Source of the DNA: Synergistaceae bacterium
GTDB taxonomy: Bacteria > Synergistota > Synergistia > Synergistales > Synergistaceae
Reading direction: 5' to 3'
NCBI GenBank assembly: GCA_031257775.1
Contig: JAIROA010000137.1
Coordinates: forward strand, 1 to 32,679
Length of the DNA stretch: 32,679 bases
In this document: positions 25,616 through 32,294 of the stretch, piece by piece
Numbering within the stretch: the stretch's first letter is position 1
Layout: each line of letters starts with the position of its first letter
Made by a program: the position numbers and the translations under genes
The notes under the pieces: generated by a model
Seen by the model: only the letters and a program-made list of their open reading frames with translations
Databases searched by the model: none
What the model was told of the DNA's origin: nothing

Positions 25616-26195
25616 TGCCCTCTCCCCAATCGCTCCCATCCGGGTTCTTCACGAAAGTGTCCTGCAGTTCCTCAAGCGTCGGCAGCGATGAAATGGCGTC
25701 AAGCCCGAACAGTTCCAGGAACATGTCCGTCGTCCTGTAAAGGAGGGGGTTTCCGACGCTCTTCTTCCGCCCCGCCACGCGCACGAGCCCGTGTTTTAAG
25801 AGCGTGTCTATGGCGCGGTCGCATCTCACGGTCCTTATCTCCTCCATCTCGGAGCGCGTGACCGGCTGATTGTACGCGACGACGGCAAGCGTCTCAAGAG
25901 CCGCCTTGCTTAACCTCACCTTAGACGCCACCGATCCCTGAAAATTCGATATCACATTATCCAGATCCGGCGCGGTTGCCATCTGCCAGCCGCCGGCAAG
26001 GCGCAGGAGCGTCACGCCCCTGCCCGATTCATAACACGAACAGAGGCGGCCGACCGCCTCGCGGACGGCTTCCTGCGACTGTCCCGTCACGGCCGAAAGG
26101 ATCTCGCAGGAGAGCGGCTGGGGAGACACGAAGAATATCGCCTCGATCTGCCGCATGAGGATATCGTAACTTTCAGCCTGCCGCAATCCAGACAT
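25608..26195 (-). CDS. scpB: Segregation and condensation protein B
   Basis: A subunit of the SMC-ScpAB complex, which compacts and helps to segregate the chromosome. The 195-residue product has two winged-helix domains. Typical stretches are IEAIFFVSPQPLS, then SKAALETLAVVAYNQPVTRSE, and GLVRVAGRKKSVGNPLLYRTT. Its start overlaps scpA by 23 bp and its end overlaps the pseudouridine synthase by 8 bp. No smc gene is in this window. Confidence 0.95.
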   Translation of the reverse strand: MSGLRQAESYDILMRQIEAIFFVSPQPLSCEILSAVTGQSQEAVREAVGRLCSCYESGRGVTLLRLAGGWQMATAPDLDNVISNFQGSVASKVRLSKAALETLAVVAYNQPVTRSEMEEIRTVRCDRAIDTLLKHGLVRVAGRKKSVGNPLLYRTTDMFLELFGLDAISSLPTLEELQDTFVKNPDGSDWGEGNE

Positions 26196-26946
26196 CCTCC
26201 CAGACGCCGTTTTGCGTCAGGCCGACTTTGCCCAGCCGCGAAAGTTCAAGAAGGGCCAGCAAGGTGACCACCAGCTCACCGTTTCCAAAAAGCCCTAGCA
26301 AGCCGCTTAAAGACGTATTGCCGGCATCGCCCAGGCTTCTTAAGATATCCGCCATCCTCTGCTCAACCAAGACCTCTTCAGGCACCGCGTCCGGTATGTC
26401 CTCCATGAAAGCGGATTCTGTCCTTGCCGCGCGAAGCCTCGAACGCTCCTCTATGAGGCGCCACCAGAGCGTGGAGAGCCCGTAGAGGTCACCTATGTCA
26501 AACCACGGCGGGCCGCTCTCGTCTGAAACCCTCGTGAAGCACCTTCCCCTTGACTCCTTGAGGCTTGAAAGAAGCGATGCCGCCGTCCGGTAAGGCTTAA
26601 ACCGCTCTATCAGCTCCTTCAGCCTCTCCTCGTCCATCTCCTGATCATCCAGGACGCCGCTGTCCGCGGCCTCGCCCGGATCGCCATCCCCTTGCCCATC
26701 AAGAGCAGGCAGGAGGGAGCGCACCTTGCGGAGCAAAAGCCTGCTCGCGAGCGAGAAGAACTCCGCCAGTTCAGACAGGGAAGCTTTTTTCGCGCCGAGC
26801 ATGTAGGAGACGTACTGAGACAGCACGTCCGTAAGTTTAACGGACGAAGCCTGTATTGCCTTGCTCTCGACCAGGTGGCATAGCAGGTCAAGCGGCCCCG
26901 AAAAATCTCCCAGCGTCAGCTGGAACGTCTCATTGCCGTCCCGCAT
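26173..26946 (-). CDS. scpA: Segregation and condensation protein A
   Basis: The kleisin of the SMC complex. The 257-residue product opens with the conserved LGDFSGPLDLLCHLVES. It continues with the LSELAEFFSLASRLLLRKVRSLLP helix bundle, a variable acidic linker, and a C-terminal winged helix (FLALLELSRLGKVGLTQ-like; here LLALLELSRLGKVGL). It overlaps the 3' end of trpS by 17 bp and scpB by 23 bp, so the three genes are tightly coupled. Confidence 0.94.
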   Translation of the reverse strand: MRDGNETFQLTLGDFSGPLDLLCHLVESKAIQASSVKLTDVLSQYVSYMLGAKKASLSELAEFFSLASRLLLRKVRSLLPALDGQGDGDPGEAADSGVLDDQEMDEERLKELIERFKPYRTAASLLSSLKESRGRCFTRVSDESGPPWFDIGDLYGLSTLWWRLIEERSRLRAARTESAFMEDIPDAVPEEVLVEQRMADILRSLGDAGNTSLSGLLGLFGNGELVVTLLALLELSRLGKVGLTQNGVWEDVWIAAG

Positions 26947-27943
26947 TTGGCGCTAACATGCCCAGAACCTCATACACTTCGCTCATAGTCCGGCCAGCGC
27001 ATTCCTGGGCTTTCTTGGCACCGGCGCTCAGGATGTCGTCCAGATCGCCCATCTTTGACTCGAACCGTTTGCGCCTCTCGTGGATCGGCGCCATGTGTTC
27101 CGTAACGTGAACCATAAGCGCCTTCTTGCAGTCGATGCAGCCAATTCCCGCCGTGCGGCAGCCATCTGCCAGTTCGGCCTTCTGCTCCGCGTCAGGGTTG
27201 AAAAACCTGTGAAGGTCCCATACCGGGCACTTCCCAGGCTCGCCCTTGTCCGTCCTTCTTTCGCGAGCCGGGTCAGTCATCATCGTGCGTATTTTCTTGT
27301 CGAGAACCGGTATCTCGTCCGCTATGTCGAGCGAATTGCCGTATGATTTGCTCATCTTGCGCCCGTCCGTTCCGGGAATTTTCGGGTTTGGCGTCAGCAT
27401 GATCGCCGGCTCCGGAAAGATCTCGCCGCCATTGCCGTAAAAATGGTTAAACCTGCGCGCTATTTCCCGCGACAGCTCCAGGTGAGCGCTCTGATCCTCG
27501 CCTACCGGAACCTGATTGGCTTTGTATACGAGAATATCGGATGCCATAAGGACGGGATAGCCCAAAAAACCGTATGTCGAAAGATCCTTGTTCTGGAGGT
27601 TGAGTATCTGCTCCTTGTAAGTGGGATTCCGTTCCAGCCAGCCGAGCGGCATGATCATGGAAAGGGCCATGTGAAGCTCTATATGCTCCTTGACGTGGGA
27701 CTGGACGAATATCGCGCACTTCTCAGGATCAAGCCCCACGGCAAGCCAGTCCAGCAAAACCTCCATCGTGTTGCCCCTGAGCTTCGACGGATCCGCGTAA
27801 TCGGACATAAGGGCATGCCAGTCGACTATCGAGTAGTAGCATTCGTTCTCCTCCTGCAGCGCGACCCAGTTCGTCAAAGCCCCGGCCATATGCCCGAGGT
27901 GAAGCCTGCCCGTCGGCCTCATTCCGCTGAAAACCCTGTACAT
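26930..27943 (-). CDS. trpS: Tryptophanyl-tRNA synthetase with iron-sulfur cluster motif
   Basis: Charges tRNA-Trp. The class I signatures are HLGH (residues 15-18, after SGMRPTGRL) and KMSKS (196-200). The notable part is a cysteine set at 239, 262, 269 and 272, exactly C-x22-C-x6-C-x2-C. That is the motif that binds a [4Fe-4S] cluster near the anticodon-binding region in Thermotoga maritima TrpRS. A cluster is therefore expected here. The 337-residue length is normal. The ribosome site GGAGGTG lies 8 nt before ATG. It is the first gene of the long minus-strand run, overlapping scpA by 17 bp. Confidence 0.96.
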   Translation of the reverse strand: MYRVFSGMRPTGRLHLGHMAGALTNWVALQEENECYYSIVDWHALMSDYADPSKLRGNTMEVLLDWLAVGLDPEKCAIFVQSHVKEHIELHMALSMIMPLGWLERNPTYKEQILNLQNKDLSTYGFLGYPVLMASDILVYKANQVPVGEDQSAHLELSREIARRFNHFYGNGGEIFPEPAIMLTPNPKIPGTDGRKMSKSYGNSLDIADEIPVLDKKIRTMMTDPARERRTDKGEPGKCPVWDLHRFFNPDAEQKAELADGCRTAGIGCIDCKKALMVHVTEHMAPIHERRKRFESKMGDLDDILSAGAKKAQECAGRTMSEVYEVLGMLAPNAGRQ

Positions 27944-27984
27944 AAAACCAACACCTCCGCGAAAGAATTTCTAGCGAGAGAACA

Positions 27985-28012
27985 ATGATATATCATTCTG
28001 ATTATAAATCAA
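27985..28012 (-). promoter_or_regulatory. Candidate promoter of the trpS-priA run
   Basis: On the minus strand TTGATT (28012-28007) and TATCAT (27990-27985) are 16 bases apart, giving a start about 35 nt before trpS. The -35 falls inside the conserved end of a dispersed repeat, and the -10 lies in a perfect 14-bp palindrome AATGATATATCATT (27984-27997). Strength cannot be judged from sequence. Confidence 0.4.
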
Positions 28013-28060
28013 CTCGCCGCAGGCGAGCGGTTTATAAAAATCCCGACGCTTCGGTTTTTC
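27995..28060 (+). repeat. Decayed copy of the multi-hairpin dispersed repeat
   Basis: The plus strand here aligns with the minus strand of the hairpin cluster at 30529-30662. It begins ATTCTGATTATAAATCAACTCG, compared with ATTCTAATTCCAAATCAACTCG there. A hairpin follows, then an AAAAA-pyrimidine-rich stretch leading to CTTCG. Its own first hairpin is CTCGCC-gca-GGCGAG (28013-28027), extended by TTATAAATC/GGTTTATAA arms (28002-28037). It lies between nif3 and trpS. Confidence 0.65.
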
Positions 28061-28064
28061 GGAG

Positions 28065-28168
28065 TTAAGGAAAGGCTGAACGACATTTCGACGTTTAAGA
28101 GCCCGGGCGTCGCAAGGGTTTAAATCTTCACCCTTTAGGCCCCTAACGATAAATCAGCCTTTCCTTAA
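28065..28168 (+). repeat. Third copy of the ~105-113-bp intergenic repeat, with 15-bp perfect inverted ends
   Basis: TTAAGGAAAGGCTGA (28065-28079) is exactly inverted at 28154-28168. Inside, CACCCTT (28129) and ATAAATC (28149) are 20 bp apart, the same spacing as in both copies at 10602-10826. The right arm contains the stop codon of the adjacent Nif3 gene, so the element forms the very end of that coding region. Confidence 0.75.
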
Positions 28169-28944
28169 ATGACGAGCGGAGTCCAGTTGCTATTTTCGAG
28201 AAGGACTACGTCAAGTGAGGAAACCTCCCTGATGAGGCCGCAAAAATCCGGCAGGGACGCCCTTTCCATCTCCCCATGATTCGCCACGATCAGGTGGGTG
28301 CCGGTCAGCTGGGCATGAAGAATATAGTGGTAGCCCACGTCAGCGGTGACAAAGACATCCGCGCCCATGTTTATCGCAGTCTGCAAAAAATCCCCTCCGG
28401 CCCCGCCGCACAGCGCCACCCTAGAGAGAGGGGTCACGCCGTCCCCGTATGAGAGGAGCGCCGAAAGCCCCCACAGCTCCTTCAGGCGGCGCGCCAGGCT
28501 GTTTACCGTCATCGGGCGCGCCAGATCCCCTATAGCCCCCATTCCCCACGCGCCATCATGCGGCGGCACTATGGGGCACACGCCGCGCAAGCCCAGCTGG
28601 CGGGACAGGATGACGTTCACGCCTTCCGGCGACGAGTCCCAGTTCGTGTGCGCTGAATAGACAGCGATGCCTCCTGAAATTGCCGCACGGATCATCGCTG
28701 CCGCTGGCGACGGCGAAACGATTTTCTTCAAGGGGTGAAATATTGCCGGATGATGCGCCACCAGCATTCCGCACCCGTGCTCCTTAGCGTCCAGAACCGT
28801 GCTTTCCGTGGCGTCGAGCGACACGGCTATCTTTTCGATGGGAGCGCTGGGGTCTCCGATCAAAAGGCCTGAATTGTCCCAGCTCTCGCTCCATTCCAGC
28901 GGCAGCCTTTCCTCGATTTTTGCCGCGATTTCACCAACATTCAT
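28165..28944 (-). CDS. Nif3-like dinuclear metal centre protein (YbgI/YqfO family)
   Basis: The family forms hexameric rings with a two-metal site; a hydrolase role has been linked to some members. The 259-residue product has the metal-binding HHP motif (LVAHHPAIFHPLKK), the SAHTNWD segment and the C-terminal HGEMER motif carrying further ligands. It is the short form, lacking the inserted PII-like domain of YqfO. In many bacteria it sits near rpoD or trmK; here it precedes trpS by about 220 bp of repeats. The ribosome site is a G-rich GGGGGA. Confidence 0.93.
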   Translation of the reverse strand: MNVGEIAAKIEERLPLEWSESWDNSGLLIGDPSAPIEKIAVSLDATESTVLDAKEHGCGMLVAHHPAIFHPLKKIVSPSPAAAMIRAAISGGIAVYSAHTNWDSSPEGVNVILSRQLGLRGVCPIVPPHDGAWGMGAIGDLARPMTVNSLARRLKELWGLSALLSYGDGVTPLSRVALCGGAGGDFLQTAINMGADVFVTADVGYHYILHAQLTGTHLIVANHGEMERASLPDFCGLIREVSSLDVVLLENSNWTPLVI

Positions 28945-29006
28945 GCTGTTTTATCCCCCAAAAATCGAGTTCCCCAAAAAATCGAAAATCCTATTAATCC
29001 ACAGAG

Positions 29007-29034
29007 TTGACAATATTCCCTGCTATTATATAAT
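29007..29034 (+). promoter_or_regulatory. Consensus sigma-70 promoter of the transglycosylase gene
   Basis: A perfect TTGACA (29007-29012) and a perfect TATAAT (29029-29034) are separated by 16 bases. Transcription would start near 29041, leaving a leader of about 73 nt. This is the best promoter match in the window. Confidence 0.82.
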
Positions 29035-29113
29035 ATGCCCCCTGGCATGTGCGAATTGACCAGGATCGTGATTTTACGAAATGTTTGGTTCCTTATCAAG
29101 AGGTGGTAACAAA

Positions 29114-29926
29114 ATGTTCAACGTACTTGCTGGTTCAGCGAACCAGTCGGCAAAAAAAATATCGTTCTTTGCCTTAGCGGCCCTTCCTTTCATGATACTA
29201 CCATTTGTGATTGTGTCAAACAGCCTCGATGCCGAGGCCAGGCATACAGCTCCCGCCGCGTTCATGCGGGAGGGCTACGCGGCTCATTCCCTGTTAGGGC
29301 AGCCGGCCGAGGAAGAACGCATGCTCCGGCACGCCCGCGTCGGATACGGCATATCCGTTGTCCGGGCAGTGCGGGAGATGGGTCTGGTGCTGGATCACTT
29401 CGACATGTGGATGGAAGAGCATCCCGGCTCGGCGCTAGCGCGCATCAGGTTCATGCCGCCCTCCATGCAGCGGAACGTGGCGTCGACGGCGCTTTTTATA
29501 CGGAAGACGAACCCGAAGATCGACGCGAAGACGGCATGGCGCGAGGCCGCGGCGTTTGTCCACTACAGCGCCAAATACGGGGTGCCGTCTGCCCTTTCGA
29601 CGGCCGTAGCCAAAGCCGAAAGCACGTTCAATCCGGACGCGGTCAGCCCTAAAGGCGCGTCCGGGGTAATGCAGGTCATGTGGAAGGTTCACAGCGGCCT
29701 TTTAAGCTCGAACGGCATTCACGCCTCGTCAGGCGCCAACCCCCTTTCAGATCCCGAGAAGGCAATCGCGGCAGGATGCCTTCTGCTTTCACGCTACTTA
29801 AGGGCATACGGGTCCCTCAACCTCGCCATGAACCGATACAGCGGAGGCGCTTCCGCTTCTTACCTGAGAACCGTAAACAGGAACATCGCAAGCATCATGA
29901 ACCATCAGGCGGAACTAGTGAAGTAA
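29114..29926 (+). CDS. Lytic transglycosylase (SLT domain), exported
   Basis: Cleaves peptidoglycan glycan strands. The 270-residue product has a hydrophobic signal or anchor segment (about residues 15-38). A linker of ~100 residues follows, then a C-terminal SLT domain. The catalytic Glu (E169) is in AKAESTFNP, followed by SPKGASGVMQVM, and later LLSRYLRAYGSLNLAMNRYSGG with the family's YN/YSGG-type motif. No lipobox is present. ATG 29081 is in frame, but ATG 29114 follows AGAGGTGG with 7-8-nt spacing and is preferred. It is transcribed from its own consensus promoter. Being followed by a prepilin-like gene, it may help an envelope apparatus pass the wall, which is inference. Confidence 0.9.
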   Translation: MFNVLAGSANQSAKKISFFALAALPFMILPFVIVSNSLDAEARHTAPAAFMREGYAAHSLLGQPAEEERMLRHARVGYGISVVRAVREMGLVLDHFDMWMEEHPGSALARIRFMPPSMQRNVASTALFIRKTNPKIDAKTAWREAAAFVHYSAKYGVPSALSTAVAKAESTFNPDAVSPKGASGVMQVMWKVHSGLLSSNGIHASSGANPLSDPEKAIAAGCLLLSRYLRAYGSLNLAMNRYSGGASASYLRTVNRNIASIMNHQAELVK

Positions 29927-30064
29927 CAGTAACATTTAGTCCTATAGTCCCCTTTACTATGAGTCCTTAGAGTGATATAGTCAAGAAAATGATACCATTT
30001 CCGCTTTCAGGCTAAATTAACGTATAGGCGTGAAAGAAACATGACTCTTGGGGGGCATAAAATC

Positions 30065-30529
30065 GTGACGCTAGGCGCGCGCAGAACACGGGCTTTTTCT
30101 CTTACGGAAGTTTTGATAACGATGGTCATTCTTGGCATCCTGGCGGGCATGCTGATGCTGGTTTTCGGCGGCTCGTCCGATAAGACCCGCGCCACTGGGA
30201 TCGCGGCAGAACTGGAGTCCGTAAAACAGGCCGCTCTGGCGTATGAAGTCCAGCACAAAACGAGAAACAACGATCCTTTGGCATCCCTGGCAACCGCGGC
30301 CGATTTTACCTCCGCAGTCAACGCAATGCTAGACAAGCCTCTGCCCGCGAACCGGCAGGCGTCGCTTGTCAGAGAGAACGACGGCAGGCTGCATGTCGCC
30401 TTCGAGAACATCCAGGCTGACGATAACCTGTCAGCCGCGCTCAACAGATTCGTCAGTCAGCACGGGGACGGCGGTTACAGCGGCAGGGCTGTAGGCGGCG
30501 GATACTCTCTGCGGCTGCTGCTGAAATAA
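30065..30529 (+). CDS. Type IV prepilin-like / pseudopilin protein
   Basis: The N-terminus has the prepilin signature RAFSLTEVLITMVILGILAGM. It has a short basic leader and a cleavage site after Ala (commonly Gly at this place). Phe is the first mature residue and Glu is at mature position 5, followed by a hydrophobic helix. The mature part is only ~145 residues and has no recognisable major-pilin disulfide loop. It could be a minor pilin or a secretion pseudopilin. The GTG at 30065 follows a G-rich stretch by 9 nt and gives a 10-residue leader. ATG 30041 is an in-frame alternative with no clear ribosome site. No other pilus genes are in the window. Confidence 0.82.
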   Translation: MTLGARRTRAFSLTEVLITMVILGILAGMLMLVFGGSSDKTRATGIAAELESVKQAALAYEVQHKTRNNDPLASLATAADFTSAVNAMLDKPLPANRQASLVRENDGRLHVAFENIQADDNLSAALNRFVSQHGDGGYSGRAVGGGYSLRLLLK

Positions 30530-30662
30530 TTCCGATTCTAAATCAAATGAACCGTAATTTGATTTAGAATCGGAATCGCGCAACGTAATGTTGCGCCCAA
30601 CACGAAGTGTTGAGGTTTTTCCAAGTCAACTCGTCTGTTACGAGTTGATTTGGAATTAGAAT
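30529..30662. repeat. Cluster of four consecutive hairpins (dispersed structured repeat)
   Basis: Four inverted repeats fill the gap between convergent genes. IR1 30529-30576 has perfect 20-bp arms and an 8-nt loop. IR2 30578-30596 is GCGCAAC-gtaat-GTTGCGC. IR3 30598-30612 is CAACAC-gaa-GTGTTG. IR4 30619-30655 has 16-bp arms with one mismatch. The whole is bracketed by inverted ATTCTAA (30535) and TTAGAAT (30656). A degenerate copy lies in opposite orientation at 27995-28060. It could end transcription from both sides, but the complexity exceeds an ordinary terminator. Confidence 0.85.
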
Positions 30663-30668
30663 AGGATA

Positions 30669-31394
30669 TCAGGACCGGCGTTTGGACGATTTGAAGTTCG
30701 CGAGGTTCCGCGCCCGCACTATCTCGTTAAGATGCGACTGTAGATAAGGGATCCCAAAAAACCAGAGTAAAAAAGGCGATGGCGCGAAGGATTCCGCCTT
30801 AGTGCTTATTGTGTCGGCGTTTTCCGTCTGTATCGCGTCCGTGATCACTTCTTTTGCCCAAAATAGGACATGCCTGTTCATCAGGAACAGCGCAACAAGC
30901 AAGCCAGCCGCGCCAAGCGGGAAAACCGGCTTATCCAGCAGAATGGAATAATTCCATCCGCCAGTGCGAAGCTCCAGGCAGGTTAGCACCGCAAGCGCGA
31001 TTACCGCGATATAAATAAAAAAACAGGCATAAAGGATCATTCTTCCGTAACGCCTGTCCTGTCTTGCCATGCCTTCCAGGGCGCCCATCCGGCGCGACAG
31101 CCAGAACGCGGACCGCAGGCCTAATGTCAAAATATCCGCGATGAAAATGCTCGCCGGGGATGCCTGCCTAAGGTCGTCGAACGCCTCCGAACGAAGGCGC
31201 TCCGGGTTTTTTCCGGCATTTTCGCCGTCCCCGTTTGAGGCTGCTTTATCGTTTTCCGCGCCGATGTCAGGTTTTTCGGGCCTGTCATAGTTTTTAGGGC
31301 CTATTTTGCCGCCGCACATCGGGCAATACGGCAGGGACCAGTCCGGCGCCATGACGCTATCGCAGCTCTCGCAGTAAAGCTCGGCCTCACTCAT
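30669..31394 (-). CDS. Zinc-ribbon membrane protein, paralogue of its upstream neighbour
   Basis: Function unknown. The 241-residue protein starts with a zinc ribbon (CESC near residue 8 and CPMC near 24), then a charged, low-complexity linker to about residue 75. A membrane domain follows. Its signature ILTLGLRSAFWLSRRM resembles the DUF4234-like 'TxGxYxxxW' helix start. Two clear membrane segments follow (RMILYACFFIYIAVIALAVL and LGAAGLLVALFLM), then the terminal LLWFFGIPYLQSHLNEIVRARN. The same landmarks appear in the upstream gene (FLTFGLYPFSWLRSN, then FGSAYIQFHANRL), so the two are paralogues. They overlap by 8 bp. The upstream protein has no visible ribbon in this window. Confidence 0.75.
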   Translation of the reverse strand: MSEAELYCESCDSVMAPDWSLPYCPMCGGKIGPKNYDRPEKPDIGAENDKAASNGDGENAGKNPERLRSEAFDDLRQASPASIFIADILTLGLRSAFWLSRRMGALEGMARQDRRYGRMILYACFFIYIAVIALAVLTCLELRTGGWNYSILLDKPVFPLGAAGLLVALFLMNRHVLFWAKEVITDAIQTENADTISTKAESFAPSPFLLWFFGIPYLQSHLNEIVRARNLANFKSSKRRS

Positions 31395-32175
31395 TGCCGC
31401 TCTCCTGAAGCTTGCCGTATTGAGGAATTGGATGCTTCCTTATCATTACATACTCATTCAGCCATCTTTTGACCGAAAAATCAGCCATTATCTCGTCCTG
31501 GCCCGCAAAACCGGGCATTCCAAGCCCGATTAGCCTGTTCGCGTGAAACTGAATGTAAGCCGATCCAAAGATAAAGAGCTTGAGCCACGACGCCATCGTC
31601 CTTGCGATCATGACTCCGTCCTTATCCCATGACTCAACAGCCCGCCGGATGTTCCAGCGCAGATTGAACAAATAGCAGCACCTCTGGGGAATTATGATTA
31701 GAACCCCGGACAAAACATAAAGCAGGGAAGCGCGCAACGCGAAATCCCATAGCCGCGGATCGCCGGTGAAATGCCAGCCCGCGAAGAGCCCTAGCGAAAC
31801 GGGCAGCAAAAGCTGCAGGCAAAAGCCCGTGAGCGCATACAGCCTCAGGCGTTTATCCTGAAGCCTGTTCCCGCACAGACTGGCAAGAGCGGAGGAATTA
31901 GACCGCAGCCAGGAAAACGGATATAGCCCGAACGTCAGAAAAGAAAGCGCGATGAACAGCTCGACGGGAATATAACCCAAAATGGCGGGCCTTTTTGGCG
32001 AATCTTCGCGGGATTTGGCAAATCCGCCGCCGAGAAACGCAAAGCTCCTCCTGATAATGAAACTTATGGTCGATACGACAAAGAGCGCGGGCCAAAAAAG
32101 AACATATAGGAAAAGCGAGACTCCTCTTCTCCGATGCACCTCGCTTCGCTGCGGGACTTTATACCTGGTCGGCAA
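31387..32175 (-). CDS. Multi-pass membrane protein (DUF4234-like), 5' part probably separated by a frameshift
   Basis: Function unknown. At least four hydrophobic segments are visible (SLFLYVLFWPALFVVSTISF, VELFIALSFLTFGLYPF, a long LTGFCLQLLLPVSLGLF, and SLLYVLSGVLIIIP). FGSAYIQFHANRLIGLGM is shared with the downstream paralogue. The only usual start codon in this frame is TTG 32175, which lacks a ribosome site. The frame has no stop from there to the window edge at 32679. Codons up to about 32290 look native (for example EVPADW, DEWSSWPPLP). The protein therefore probably begins further upstream, in the proline-rich frame listed next, joined by a -1 shift. The 31387 end overlaps the paralogue by 8 bp. 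Confidence 0.65.
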   Translation of the reverse strand: MPTRYKVPQRSEVHRRRGVSLFLYVLFWPALFVVSTISFIIRRSFAFLGGGFAKSREDSPKRPAILGYIPVELFIALSFLTFGLYPFSWLRSNSSALASLCGNRLQDKRLRLYALTGFCLQLLLPVSLGLFAGWHFTGDPRLWDFALRASLLYVLSGVLIIIPQRCCYLFNLRWNIRRAVESWDKDGVMIARTMASWLKLFIFGSAYIQFHANRLIGLGMPGFAGQDEIMADFSVKRWLNEYVMIRKHPIPQYGKLQESGNE

Positions 32176-32294
32176 CGGGGGCCACGAACTCCACTCATCG
32201 GTGTTGCCTGGGGAGTCGGACCAATCCGCCGGAACTTCGTGCAGCTTGAAAATTGATGCCCGCTGTTCGTTTTTTTCTATTTTTCCCGATACCC

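Noticed and set aside
32269-32277. Minus-strand A AAA AAC heptamer in frame with the membrane-protein reading, a classical -1 slippery sequence
   Set aside because: A -1 slip there would reach a TGA after about 27 codons and yields no sensible product. It is also not placed to join the proline-rich frame to the membrane frame, so it is likely a chance A-run.
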